Shown: in pieces, positions 25,729-34,726 of the stretch
Numbering within the stretch: position 1 is the first letter of the stretch
How the letters are laid out: every line of letters begins with the position of its first letter
Origin: an uncultured Gammaproteobacteria bacterium
GTDB taxonomy: Bacteria > Pseudomonadota > Gammaproteobacteria > Berkiellales > Berkiellaceae
DNA: 38,864 nucleotides
Assembly (NCBI GenBank): GCA_902826485.1
Contig: CADEEZ010000018.1
Coordinates: 1-38,864, forward strand
Reading direction: 5' to 3'
Translations under genes and position numbers: made by a program
Notes under the pieces: generated by a model
Database searches by the model: none
The model's input: only the letters and a program-made list of their open reading frames with translations
What the model was told of the DNA's origin: nothing

Positions 25729-28002
25729 ATGGATAACGCTCATCACCCCTCTTCTGAATATAATCTGACTGCCTTAATGCAAGTCGAAAATAATCACCCC
25801 AGTAAAATAAAGCTCATTGATTATATTAATACCTTAACAGAAAATGATTTTACTGATCTGTCTTTACAAAGTTTTTTAACTGAAGTTATACATCTGACCG
25901 CCCAGGGTCAGAACGAAAATATATTTTGGCTAACCTATAGCGTTTGCGAATCAGCAAAGTCTTTTAAAATTACTGAACAAAAAAACAAATTAGGGGACAG
26001 AGTGATTCATACCCTTATGCGTTACCCTCACTCATCCAATTTACTAGAAGGGTTATTGAGCCACGAGCCTTTGTTGATAGGACAACTCAATGATTTTCAA
26101 GAAACCCCTCTGCATATTTTTTTAAACTCGCTTGCTTTCAATCCCATCTGCCGGGAAAATTTGTTACAACCACCAGAAACACATTTGTTCCGGTTTTTAG
26201 ACATACTCAGCCAACCTTTTCTATATGGCGAAACGACCACTTCAAATTTAATTCGGTATGATAAAAAGGGATATGCGCCCATACAGTTATGTGCTTTATA
26301 TGGTCTGGAAAACGAATTAGATTATTTACTTACACAATTTCAAACTCTCGTAGATTTTCCTACCGCTAAGAATAAAACGTGCTTACACCTCGCCGCCAAC
26401 CAAGGTCATATTGGCATTATTGATATTCTGATAAAACACAAAGCAAACCTTGAAATAACCACCCTGACAAAAAATAATAACGCGCTACATATTGCCGCTC
26501 AAAAAGGCCATCTGCTTGTTTGTAAAAAAATAATGCAAAAACTGCCTGAATTAGCTGACCTTAAAAATAAACAAAATTTAACACCCTTACAGTTGGCCAA
26601 ACAACATCATCGCCATGATTGTTATGAATTATTACTGGAACACGAAAATCAGCAGGCTGTCTTAAACCATCATCAAAGTTTTACGCCAATATATACACAG
26701 AGTGAAAACAGTGATAGAGATATCGTGCCTGTTTTTTCAGACAAAGAATTAACTTTGAATACGTATTTAATGGGTATTACGCTAGGCTATGAAATAGCGT
26801 ATCAAAAAATCCCTGAAGGCAAACTGATTGCCATTAAAAATGAATTGAATCAAACGCACCTATATGCTGCACATCAGTTGTATCATTCATCTGGATTGAT
26901 TAGTTATATTTTTATCCCCTTCAAACCCAATCTTGATGAGTTAATCGAAATCTATGTGACTTTTCAAGGGACAAATGATACAGATGCCTTGCATCGCGAT
27001 CTCGAAGACAAAGGGCCTGGCTATCAATCATACAAACAAAAAGAACCCGACCTCATCGCAAAATTTTTCGACATGATTTCTCCTTTTTTTCACACGCACA
27101 CCAACAAAATTTCTATCACACTCGCGGGGCACAGCTTGGGCGGGGGTGATAGCTTTTATTTTCTGCAGTCTTTGTTAAAGATTATCGCCCAGCATTCCGT
27201 GATATCGTATGATAAATCTTTATTCACAGAAAAGTTGATTGCCGATAAAACAATGAATGCCAACGATGACATCATGGGCATTATCAATCAAACAGAAAAA
27301 TTATTATTAGAAAAACCCTTAATTAAGATCCTTTCTAATATTAATAATATTACTCGGACACGGATCATTGCCTTAAATCCAGTCGGTTTACCTAAATCCA
27401 TCGATCATGCCCTAGAAGGGGTTTCAAGATATCTGAAAAATAGGCTGATAATAGACTCATTTGTGTTACGTTCTGAGGGAGATTTTGCTCAACGCATGAG
27501 TGATAGAGTGCCGCTTTGCGATATTCCCGCCCAGTATGTTAAGGTAAATTTCTTGCTTGCGCCTGGCGATCCTTTTGCGATTCAAAAAGCATCGGCCTGT
27601 TATTTTGGTGCCACCAGTCTAAATCCTCGTGACACCTCAGCAAATTTTATCAACATCGGCACTGACATGGCGATGTTGGGTACCTTTGGTTGTGTGACAC
27701 TGGGCCCATTAGGCTTATTGATTGGCTTGGCAGCGGGGGGTGCACGATTGTATACCTCCGATAAATTAAAACAATGGGGTAAACAAATGGCGTTAAAACC
27801 GCACTCGCATTTGTTGCCCGAAAATTCAGCTCAAGATCTCTCGCTATTAGAAAAAGTGACCTTGATTGATAATACTACTCCAGAATCTTGCGCGCAGATC
27901 CGAGATATAGGGCACAATTTAAATACCAGCACGTTTGAACGGTATGTTACTGAAAAATCAAAACAAGAATTGGCTAAAAATTTAAATTATTCATTTTTTT
28001 AA
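25729..28002 (+). CDS. Ankyrin-repeat protein fused to a class 3 lipase domain
   Basis: 757 residues. Residues 1-170 are helical with no known match. About four ankyrin repeats follow at 180-305 (KTCLHLAANQGHIGIIDILI; NALHIAAQKGHLLVCKKIM; LTPLQLAKQHHRHDCYELL). The second half is an alpha/beta-hydrolase of the lipase class 3 type: IEIYVTFQGTND holds the oxyanion strand and SITLAGHSLGGGDS the nucleophile elbow, with Ser 469. A hydrophobic stretch at about 645-672 (GTFGCVTLGPLGLLIGLAAG) may insert into membrane. There is no signal peptide. Ankyrin plus phospholipase or lipase fusions suit a secreted effector acting on host membranes. The stop overlaps the djlA stop in convergent orientation. Domain calls are firm; secretion is inference. 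Confidence 0.85.
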   Translation: MDNAHHPSSEYNLTALMQVENNHPSKIKLIDYINTLTENDFTDLSLQSFLTEVIHLTAQGQNENIFWLTYSVCESAKSFKITEQKNKLGDRVIHTLMRYPHSSNLLEGLLSHEPLLIGQLNDFQETPLHIFLNSLAFNPICRENLLQPPETHLFRFLDILSQPFLYGETTTSNLIRYDKKGYAPIQLCALYGLENELDYLLTQFQTLVDFPTAKNKTCLHLAANQGHIGIIDILIKHKANLEITTLTKNNNALHIAAQKGHLLVCKKIMQKLPELADLKNKQNLTPLQLAKQHHRHDCYELLLEHENQQAVLNHHQSFTPIYTQSENSDRDIVPVFSDKELTLNTYLMGITLGYEIAYQKIPEGKLIAIKNELNQTHLYAAHQLYHSSGLISYIFIPFKPNLDELIEIYVTFQGTNDTDALHRDLEDKGPGYQSYKQKEPDLIAKFFDMISPFFHTHTNKISITLAGHSLGGGDSFYFLQSLLKIIAQHSVISYDKSLFTEKLIADKTMNANDDIMGIINQTEKLLLEKPLIKILSNINNITRTRIIALNPVGLPKSIDHALEGVSRYLKNRLIIDSFVLRSEGDFAQRMSDRVPLCDIPAQYVKVNFLLAPGDPFAIQKASACYFGATSLNPRDTSANFINIGTDMAMLGTFGCVTLGPLGLLIGLAAGGARLYTSDKLKQWGKQMALKPHSHLLPENSAQDLSLLEKVTLIDNTTPESCAQIRDIGHNLNTSTFERYVTEKSKQELAKNLNYSFF

Positions 28003-28880
28003 TTTATGCCTTTTACCGCACATATATGTTCATAGGCTTTTTGAATTTTCTGTGTTTTTTCTGTGGCGAGTTTAATCATATTTTCAGGCAACCCTTTAGC
28101 GATGAGCTTATCCGGATGATGCTGGCTGATTAATTTACGGTAGGCTTTTTTAATTTGATCGGTATTTGCTTTATCATCTAACCCTAACATGGCATATGCA
28201 TCTTTTAATTCGGTTTTGGGATTAGGCCGAGCATAATGCTGATGCTGCGATTGGTGCTGTTGTTGACGTTCGTATTGATACTGGTATTGGTATTGATTTT
28301 GGGTTTGATGTTGATTGGTGGCATACACTTGTCGTACCAGCACATCGATAATGTGCACAGGGATTAATAAACATTTGGCGACATTTTTTAATGCACTTAA
28401 CGATTGAGGATTAATGACCCCATCTGCCAAGGCCGCTTTGATTTGCAATTCGATAAACAGCTGCAACAACATGGTGTTGCCCTGGCACAAGTGGTGCAAT
28501 AGCTCTAAGTTTTTTTTCATCGGGAATTGACCCGATTTACCTTCATTAAAAAGTTGAATCGCTTGTTGAATTTGATCGGGCGTTAACCCAAGCTGATCCA
28601 TGATGGCTCTGGCATACCGAATTTCTGCTTGGCTGACACGCCCATCCGATTTCGCAATGTAGCCCATCACCAAAAAAGTGTTTTGAAAAAAAGCCGTTTG
28701 AATCGCCTGAATATTGCTGCTTTTTGGAAAAACAAATCCAAACAAACTTTGTTGGTTGGCATTGGCTTTAATGCTTTTATCAAATAAATGGCCAATGGCA
28801 GCCCCTAGCACGACCCCAAATATTGAGCCCCCTCCCAGTAAAAAACCAAAAAATGCGCCAACTAATTTTCCAAATATCAT
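27999..28880 (-). CDS. djlA: DjlA-type membrane-anchored DnaJ co-chaperone
   Basis: 293 residues. A Gly-rich hydrophobic N-terminal segment (FGFLLGGGSIFGVVLGAAIG) is the DjlA membrane anchor. A TerB-like helical domain follows (about 55-195; GYIAKSDGRVSQAEIRYARA), then a linker rich in Gln, Tyr and His (about 205-235), and a C-terminal J domain with the HPD motif (ISQHHPDKL) that stimulates DnaK. In E. coli djlA is also beside lptD. The ATG overlaps the murU stop (ATGA). Confidence 0.92.
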   Translation of the reverse strand: MIFGKLVGAFFGFLLGGGSIFGVVLGAAIGHLFDKSIKANANQQSLFGFVFPKSSNIQAIQTAFFQNTFLVMGYIAKSDGRVSQAEIRYARAIMDQLGLTPDQIQQAIQLFNEGKSGQFPMKKNLELLHHLCQGNTMLLQLFIELQIKAALADGVINPQSLSALKNVAKCLLIPVHIIDVLVRQVYATNQHQTQNQYQYQYQYERQQQHQSQHQHYARPNPKTELKDAYAMLGLDDKANTDQIKKAYRKLISQHHPDKLIAKGLPENMIKLATEKTQKIQKAYEHICAVKGIN

Positions 28881-29554
28881 GCTCTAGACTCAAGTGCTTG
28901 TAATCGTTCTATCGAACCCACATCATACCAAAATCCCCGGTAGAGTTCAGCGCTAATCTGTTGTTTGGGCATCGCTTTAACAAATAAATCGGGTAATCTA
29001 AACTTTCGAGTCGTTGATTTGTCTTCGTCTTCAAATAAATTGGGGCTCAGTTTGGCGATACCTGCATAGGTGTAAGTAGGCGTATTATTCACAAAACCTA
29101 AGTTATCTATGCTGTAATCCCCTAACATATGGTGTTCGGGATTAGGCACCAAAACGAGATGGGCCAATAAATGATTGTCGGAAACGGGAACCAAAGCGAG
29201 TGGTTTAAAATCAAAATCAGAATACACATCGCCATTAATTAAAATAAAATCTTGCTGGCCTAACAAAGGCAAGGCTTTACAGATCCCTCCTCCGGTTTCT
29301 AATAAATCTGTTTCTTCTGAATAGACGATATTGAGCCCAAAACCCGAGCCATTGCCTAGATATTTTTTTATTTTATCGCCCAAATACCAAAGATTAATCA
29401 CCACATCGGTAATATGGGCTTGAGCCAATTTTTCGAGATGATAAACAATTAACGGCTTATTTTTAACTTGAACCAATGGCTTGGGAAGGGTATCGGTGAG
29501 GGGTTTTAATCTCGCCCCTCTGCCCGCTGCTAAAATCATGGCTTTTGGATACAT
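28877..29554 (-). CDS. murU: N-acetylmuramate alpha-1-phosphate uridylyltransferase
   Basis: 225 residues from ATG 29554 (MYPKAMILAAGRGARL), which shares one base with the amgK stop; upstream in-frame sequence lies inside amgK. The nucleotidyltransferase signature AAGRGARLKPLTDTLPKPLV and the metal-binding INGDVYSD are clear. MurU makes UDP-MurNAc from MurNAc 1-phosphate and UTP in the cell-wall recycling route known in Pseudomonas, which bypasses de novo synthesis and lowers fosfomycin sensitivity. Its pairing with amgK supports this over a general sugar nucleotidyltransferase. Confidence 0.9.
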   Translation of the reverse strand: MYPKAMILAAGRGARLKPLTDTLPKPLVQVKNKPLIVYHLEKLAQAHITDVVINLWYLGDKIKKYLGNGSGFGLNIVYSEETDLLETGGGICKALPLLGQQDFILINGDVYSDFDFKPLALVPVSDNHLLAHLVLVPNPEHHMLGDYSIDNLGFVNNTPTYTYAGIAKLSPNLFEDEDKSTTRKFRLPDLFVKAMPKQQISAELYRGFWYDVGSIERLQALESRA

Positions 29555-30654
29555 TAAGCCACCTGTTCGAGCAAAGCATGATAATTCCCTTTGTCTTTTG
29601 GCGTGGCCAAAATGGGGATATGTTGTTTGTGCCAATACGCACTAAAAGCAGGTAATACACGTTGCTTCATAAAATCGTTAAATTCAGCCAATTCAGGATA
29701 AACTTGCGTCACCGCTAAAACATAAGCCAATACTCTTGGCATATCGTATAAGTAGCGCGATTTATTGTCTCTCAAATATAATCTTGAAAAAATACCTAAA
29801 ACTTTTATGTGTCTTTGTAATCCTGTCCAATCAACCCAACGATGAAAAACCTCAAAAGAAGGAATGGCTGCCTTTTTGTCTGCCCGTAAGGCCAAATAAT
29901 AATCTTCTAAGAGGGGGTTTAATTTATCTTGAGGCCAAGTTAAATAGCAATCTTTTAATAATGACGCCACATCATAAGTAATGGGCCCTATCACGGCATC
30001 TTGAAAATCAATCACGCCAGGTGCGCCTGACATGTCATCTAAGACTAATAAATTTCTAGAATGATAATCACGATGAACCAGCACTTGGGGTTGTGCAAAA
30101 AAAACCTCTATCAGTTGGCCAAATACTTTAGCTAAAACAGCTTCTTCTTTGCTACTTAAGGTCAAGTTTAATAATTTCAAACACCATTCAGTGAATAAAC
30201 TAAATTCAGTTTGAATGGCCAATTCATCAAAATGGGGCAAGTTAGGCGTTGTACCAGATTGCAGATTCAGCAAAGTTGCTAAGGCTTTTCTATATAAATC
30301 TGGCATATTATTTTCTGAGATAATCTCGTAATACAAGAGATCACCAAAATCTTCCATCAGAAAATAACCTTGAGCAAGATCCACCGCTAAAATAGTGGGT
30401 GCGCGCACCCCTCGTTGAATCAGTAATTTGTCTATTTCAAAAAATTCAGTGATTTTTTCTTTATGAGGCGGTGCAGCCATAACCATATAATTTTTTTGTT
30501 CATGCGTTACTCTATAAAAAGCTTTAAAACTCGCATCTCCGGTTAAAGCTGATAACGTCACCTCAGGCAGACCAAAATAAGCGGCGACCCAGGTGCTTAA
30601 CTGCATAAAACTATTTTCAAAGCTTGCTTGATTACTATTAGTGGTTAATTCCAT
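29554..30654 (-). CDS. amgK: N-acetylmuramate/N-acetylglucosamine anomeric kinase
   Basis: 366 residues if it starts at ATG 30654; an in-frame ATG at 30720 is another option. Aminoglycoside-phosphotransferase fold: LTGDASFKAFYRV near the N-terminus is the family's nucleotide-binding region, VLVHRDYHSRNLLVLDD is the catalytic loop and APGVIDFQDAVIGP the metal-binding Asp. AmgK phosphorylates MurNAc at C1 to feed MurU. The amgK-murU pair divergent from lptD is the same as in Pseudomonas. The gene is one base overlapped with murU. Confidence 0.9.
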   Translation of the reverse strand: MELTTNSNQASFENSFMQLSTWVAAYFGLPEVTLSALTGDASFKAFYRVTHEQKNYMVMAAPPHKEKITEFFEIDKLLIQRGVRAPTILAVDLAQGYFLMEDFGDLLYYEIISENNMPDLYRKALATLLNLQSGTTPNLPHFDELAIQTEFSLFTEWCLKLLNLTLSSKEEAVLAKVFGQLIEVFFAQPQVLVHRDYHSRNLLVLDDMSGAPGVIDFQDAVIGPITYDVASLLKDCYLTWPQDKLNPLLEDYYLALRADKKAAIPSFEVFHRWVDWTGLQRHIKVLGIFSRLYLRDNKSRYLYDMPRVLAYVLAVTQVYPELAEFNDFMKQRVLPAFSAYWHKQHIPILATPKDKGNYHALLEQVA

Positions 30655-30749
30655 GACGCATCCATTAGTGTTTATTAGGTCTATCTCATCATTATCGTTA
30701 TATCTATAAGATTTTACCATGAGGCTATACTCTCTCGGCCAGGTGACCC

Positions 30750-30755
30750 TATAAT
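30750..30755 (+). promoter_or_regulatory. Possible -10 box for lptD
   Basis: A perfect TATAAT 32 bp before the lptD ATG, in the divergent amgK-lptD region. No convincing -35 is seen at 16-18 bp, so it may need an activator or be chance. Confidence 0.35.
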
Positions 30756-30787
30756 ATCTTAAATTGATAAAAAGGGTTTGAGCCGTA

Positions 30788-33256
30788 ATGGGCAAATGGA
30801 TAGGATTAGCCTTAATAAGTTGGGTTGGTAGCTGTATTGCAGCACCCGATCAAGATTACCCAGATTGGCAGGTTAACCCTGAGTCTGTTTGTCGGGGATA
30901 TTATGTTATTCCTGAAATGGATTTTATACCTGATGAAAACATTTCAATTAAAGCGCATGAATCTACTTTTGATCCCGCGGGTATTTCAACGGCCAGTGGC
31001 GATGTACTGCTACGCTATCAAGATAAAAAAATTACGGCCCAAGAAGCCCAGATTTTTCTCGATCAAAACACCCAAAAAGTCGATCACATTCATGCTTATG
31101 AAGGCATTGAATATCTGGATCCAAATTTTAGGATCTGGGGCAATTCAATTGACATAGATGTGACGAATCATCGTTTTACACTCGATAACATTGATTATCG
31201 TTTATATGATCGCCAAGCCAGAGGCACAGCAGACCGCGCCATCGTTTCTACTGATGGCATAGCAGATTTATTCAAGGCCAGTTATACCACCTGTGCACCG
31301 AATCACACTACCTGGGAATTAAATGCACAGGAAATTCATCTAGATCGTAATGAAGGCTGGGGCAAAAGCAAACATACGACGATTAAATTTTATGACACCC
31401 CCATTTTTTATTCGCCCTATCTTAGCTTTCCTATCGATGCCAGAAGAAAAACAGGCTTCACTTTCCCTAAATTTGGTTCCACCGCACGATCGGGTTATGC
31501 ATTTTCCTTTCCTTTGTATCTTAATCTTGCACCGAATTACGATCTGACGCTCACCCCCCGAATTTTAACCGAGCGCTCTCCAGAACTACAAACAGAATTT
31601 CGTTACTTAACGCGATTAGGCGAAGGCACGCTATTTGCCAATGTTTTGCCCGATGATGAAAAATATAGAGAATTTAGACGCGTACAGCGCCTTAAAGCAC
31701 TTAATTTGCCGCCTACTGATCCCAGAGTCACAGGCTTAGATAATGGCAATCATCGTGCTGCTTTTTCTTATCATCATCATTCTCAACTGAACCCCCACTT
31801 TTCGGGAGACATTAATTATGATTATGTGAGTGACGATAATTATTTTGCAGATTTGGGTAACGATTTAAACACAGCCAGCACAACTCATGTGCTACAAGAA
31901 GGAAAACTCAATTATCACGGAACCCATTGGCAGCACTTTTGGAAAGTACAAACGATTAAAACACTTTACCCCATTGACGGTCCAGTGAATAAAGTGCCTT
32001 ATAAATTACAGCCTAAATGGAATTATACGGCGCATTATCCTTTCATTTGGCGTTATCTGAATGCCGATCTAGAAGGAGACGTAACCCGATTTACCCATGA
32101 CAAAGACCCCGTTACCGGTGAAATATTCACAGAAGGAGAGCGCTTACAATTTAGACCTAGCGTGAGCTTTCCCCTTCACAGACCGTGGGGATTTGTTATC
32201 CCTAAAATGAGTTGGGATTTAGCAAACTATGATCTTAAAATAGGCACTTTCGAAGATGACACCAATAAACCAAAGCACCCTTTCCGTTCTATTCCGATGT
32301 ATTCCCTTGATTCGGGTTTGATTTTTGACAAAGAAATTCCTTTCCCTACTCAAAACGTTACTCATACATTTGAACCCCGTTTGATGTATTTATATGTCCC
32401 CTTTAGAGATCAAAGTTTATACCCTAATTTTGACAGTGGATTAATGAATTTTAGCTATTATCAACTGTTTAGAGACAATCGCTTTAGTGGATTAGACAGA
32501 ATCGGAGACACCAATCAACTGACCTTTGCGCTGCAAACTCGTTTTCTAAATCCAAACGGCCGAGAATTAGTGAAGTTAGGTGTGGGCGAAATTTTTTATT
32601 TTTCTAAACGGCATGTCACGTTATGTGATTCTCGCACACTCAAAGATTGTTCTGATATTGAAGATCCCTCTTTATCAAAAAACTTTTCCGATTTAATTGG
32701 CAAATTAGACGTCCATTTTGATGACAGGTGGTCTGCCTATGGCATGCTAGAGCATGATCCTTCTCGTAATATTACCAATAAAGCAGGTTTATCGATTCAT
32801 TATCAAAATGAGAATCGTACTTTATATAACCTGGGCTATTACTGGATTCGAGTCGATCCGGCTGAAAGTAATTTTACCACCAACACGTTTCAAAGCTTAC
32901 GCCAAGCCGATATTTCCTTTTCCAAGCCCATTGCTAAAAAATGGACAGCCTTGGGTGGTGCGCATTATGATTTTGTTAGCAATCACATGATGCGAGTCAC
33001 CGCAGGCGTAGAATATGACAGCTGTTGCGTTGCTTGGCAGTTTGTCCTCTCTCGATATTATCGCCCAACAGAGATTACTGGCAATAGCCAATACAGTAAT
33101 AGCTTTATGCTCCAAGTAATGTTGAAAGGCTTAAGCAATTTCGCCCCATTGGGCAGACAAAGTAAATTGTCTGATGAAATTTTTGGCTACCAGCCTTTTC
33201 AAGGCAATCAAACCTGGCAAAAACCCGTACCCAGCCCAATTGCCAATTTAGGATAG
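30788..33256 (+). CDS. lptD: LPS-assembly outer-membrane protein LptD
   Basis: 822 residues. The signal peptide ends near SCIAA (residue 19). A periplasmic beta-jellyroll (about 50-200; ASGDVLLRYQDKKITAQEAQ) precedes the 26-strand barrel. LptD with LptE inserts LPS into the outer leaflet. The four Cys of the disulfide switch are present: one near residue 35 (SVCRGYY), one near 168 (TTCAPNH) and the adjacent pair near 745-746 (YDSCCVAW). Two further Cys in a barrel loop (TLCDSRTLKDCSD) have no counterpart in E. coli LptD that I recall. It heads lptD-surA-pdxA-rsmA. Confidence 0.96.
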   Translation: MGKWIGLALISWVGSCIAAPDQDYPDWQVNPESVCRGYYVIPEMDFIPDENISIKAHESTFDPAGISTASGDVLLRYQDKKITAQEAQIFLDQNTQKVDHIHAYEGIEYLDPNFRIWGNSIDIDVTNHRFTLDNIDYRLYDRQARGTADRAIVSTDGIADLFKASYTTCAPNHTTWELNAQEIHLDRNEGWGKSKHTTIKFYDTPIFYSPYLSFPIDARRKTGFTFPKFGSTARSGYAFSFPLYLNLAPNYDLTLTPRILTERSPELQTEFRYLTRLGEGTLFANVLPDDEKYREFRRVQRLKALNLPPTDPRVTGLDNGNHRAAFSYHHHSQLNPHFSGDINYDYVSDDNYFADLGNDLNTASTTHVLQEGKLNYHGTHWQHFWKVQTIKTLYPIDGPVNKVPYKLQPKWNYTAHYPFIWRYLNADLEGDVTRFTHDKDPVTGEIFTEGERLQFRPSVSFPLHRPWGFVIPKMSWDLANYDLKIGTFEDDTNKPKHPFRSIPMYSLDSGLIFDKEIPFPTQNVTHTFEPRLMYLYVPFRDQSLYPNFDSGLMNFSYYQLFRDNRFSGLDRIGDTNQLTFALQTRFLNPNGRELVKLGVGEIFYFSKRHVTLCDSRTLKDCSDIEDPSLSKNFSDLIGKLDVHFDDRWSAYGMLEHDPSRNITNKAGLSIHYQNENRTLYNLGYYWIRVDPAESNFTTNTFQSLRQADISFSKPIAKKWTALGGAHYDFVSNHMMRVTAGVEYDSCCVAWQFVLSRYYRPTEITGNSQYSNSFMLQVMLKGLSNFAPLGRQSKLSDEIFGYQPFQGNQTWQKPVPSPIANLG

Positions 33257-33334
33257 TGAATAGATCGGCTTTGCCTCGGGGTGAGGGGGATTTTAGGGCG
33301 GTGAATACAACGTGTGAACAGAGAGATTTCGGGT

Positions 33335-33340
33335 TATAAT
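33335..33340 (+). promoter_or_regulatory. Possible -10 box for surA
   Basis: A perfect TATAAT lies 39 bp before the surA ATG in the 123-bp gap after lptD. The -35 region (TGTGAA at 33313-33318, 16-bp spacer) is weak. If real, surA-pdxA-rsmA can be transcribed apart from lptD. Confidence 0.4.
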
Positions 33341-33379
33341 TCTTGAGTTTTGGGTCTTTGGCGTACGAGGAAGATAAGT

Positions 33380-34726
33380 ATGTTAGTTTTCAAGCAATTT
33401 TTAATTCGGGCTCTTTTGCCTATCGCAATGGGGGCTTTATCGCCTACTGCGCTCGCTATTCCTGAACACCCTTCAGCCCCTGCTGAAGCACTTGATTCTG
33501 TTGTGGCCGTGGTAAACAAGAGTGTGATTACCCGCTCTGAGCTAGATAAAGAAGTCATTCGTATTCAAAAACACATTGAACGTACGCAAAAAATCACCCC
33601 GCCTGCAGAAGAATTAACGCGGCAAGTGCTCGATAAAATAATATTAGAAAAAATCCAACTCCAATATGCTCAGCTGACCGGCATCCAAATTGACGAATCT
33701 ATGGTGACCGATGCCATAGAAGATATTATAAATAAAAATAAGTTAACTAAACCCGAATTCAGAAAAGCGCTTGAAGACGATGGCATGTCCCTATCCGAAT
33801 ATCGCGAAGTCCTAAAAAAAGATTTAACCCTTTCTAGATTGCAATCTCGCGATGTCGCTTCCACTATTCCGGTTTCTCAACAAGAAGTGGATTTCTTTCT
33901 TCGATCCCCTGTGGGTCAAGATATGCTAGGCCAAGAATACTTAGTGGGCCATATCATGGTCTCCATTCCAGAATCGCCTTCTCCCGAACAAATCGAGCAA
34001 GCAAAAGAAAAGGCAAATGCCTTATTTGCCCGCCTCCAAAAAGGGGAAGATTTTACCGAACTCTCTGTTGTGGCTTCACAAAGTCCTAAAGCGCTGACAG
34101 GGGGTAATTTGGGTTGGATGAAACTGGGTCAACTCCCCACCATTTTTGTTGAACCGGTTACCAAAATGGCCATTAATGATATACAAGGGCCAATCCGTAG
34201 TCCCAGTGGTTTTCATGTTATCAAACTTTTGGAAAAACGCTCTGCGAATGTTGAAGCTGAAAAAATCACCCAAATGCATGTGCAACATATTCTGATTAAA
34301 ACCGATGCCATGAATTCTAATGATGATGTTGAACTCAAACTCCAACATCTCAGAGATCTGGCTGTGCAAGGCCAAGCATTTGATACCCTTGCAAAAACAC
34401 ACTCTCAAGATATTGGCTCAGCGCAACTGGGTGGCGAGCTCGGGTGGGTATCGAAAGACTCATTGGTGCCTGAATTTGCTCAAGCCGTTGAAAAATTAGC
34501 TATTGGGGAAATTTCCAAACCTATTAGAACCTCTTATGGATGGCATTTAGCAAAAGTACTGGAACGACGAGATGAAACTTCCACTAAAAATTTGGGTGAG
34601 CTCCGAGCAAAGCAATATATTCATCACCGTAAATTCGAAGAACGGCTTGAAGCATGGTTGCGTCAAATAAAAGAAGAGGCGTATGTTAAAATTGTTAGCG
34701 CCGATCTAGCATCTCATGCCAGCTAA
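33380..34726 (+). CDS. surA: Periplasmic chaperone and peptidyl-prolyl isomerase SurA
   Basis: 448 residues from ATG 33380 (AGGAAG 6 nt upstream). The signal peptide ends near ALA-IPEH. The N-terminal chaperone region has LDSVVAVVNKSVITRSELDK. Two parvulin domains follow: the first from about 195 (YLVGHIMVSIPESPSPEQIE to GFHVIKLLEKR), the second from about 305 (MHVQHILIKTD to GWHLAKVLERR). SurA escorts barrel proteins, including LptD, to the BAM complex. It overlaps pdxA by 11 bp. Confidence 0.95.
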   Translation: MLVFKQFLIRALLPIAMGALSPTALAIPEHPSAPAEALDSVVAVVNKSVITRSELDKEVIRIQKHIERTQKITPPAEELTRQVLDKIILEKIQLQYAQLTGIQIDESMVTDAIEDIINKNKLTKPEFRKALEDDGMSLSEYREVLKKDLTLSRLQSRDVASTIPVSQQEVDFFLRSPVGQDMLGQEYLVGHIMVSIPESPSPEQIEQAKEKANALFARLQKGEDFTELSVVASQSPKALTGGNLGWMKLGQLPTIFVEPVTKMAINDIQGPIRSPSGFHVIKLLEKRSANVEAEKITQMHVQHILIKTDAMNSNDDVELKLQHLRDLAVQGQAFDTLAKTHSQDIGSAQLGGELGWVSKDSLVPEFAQAVEKLAIGEISKPIRTSYGWHLAKVLERRDETSTKNLGELRAKQYIHHRKFEERLEAWLRQIKEEAYVKIVSADLASHAS

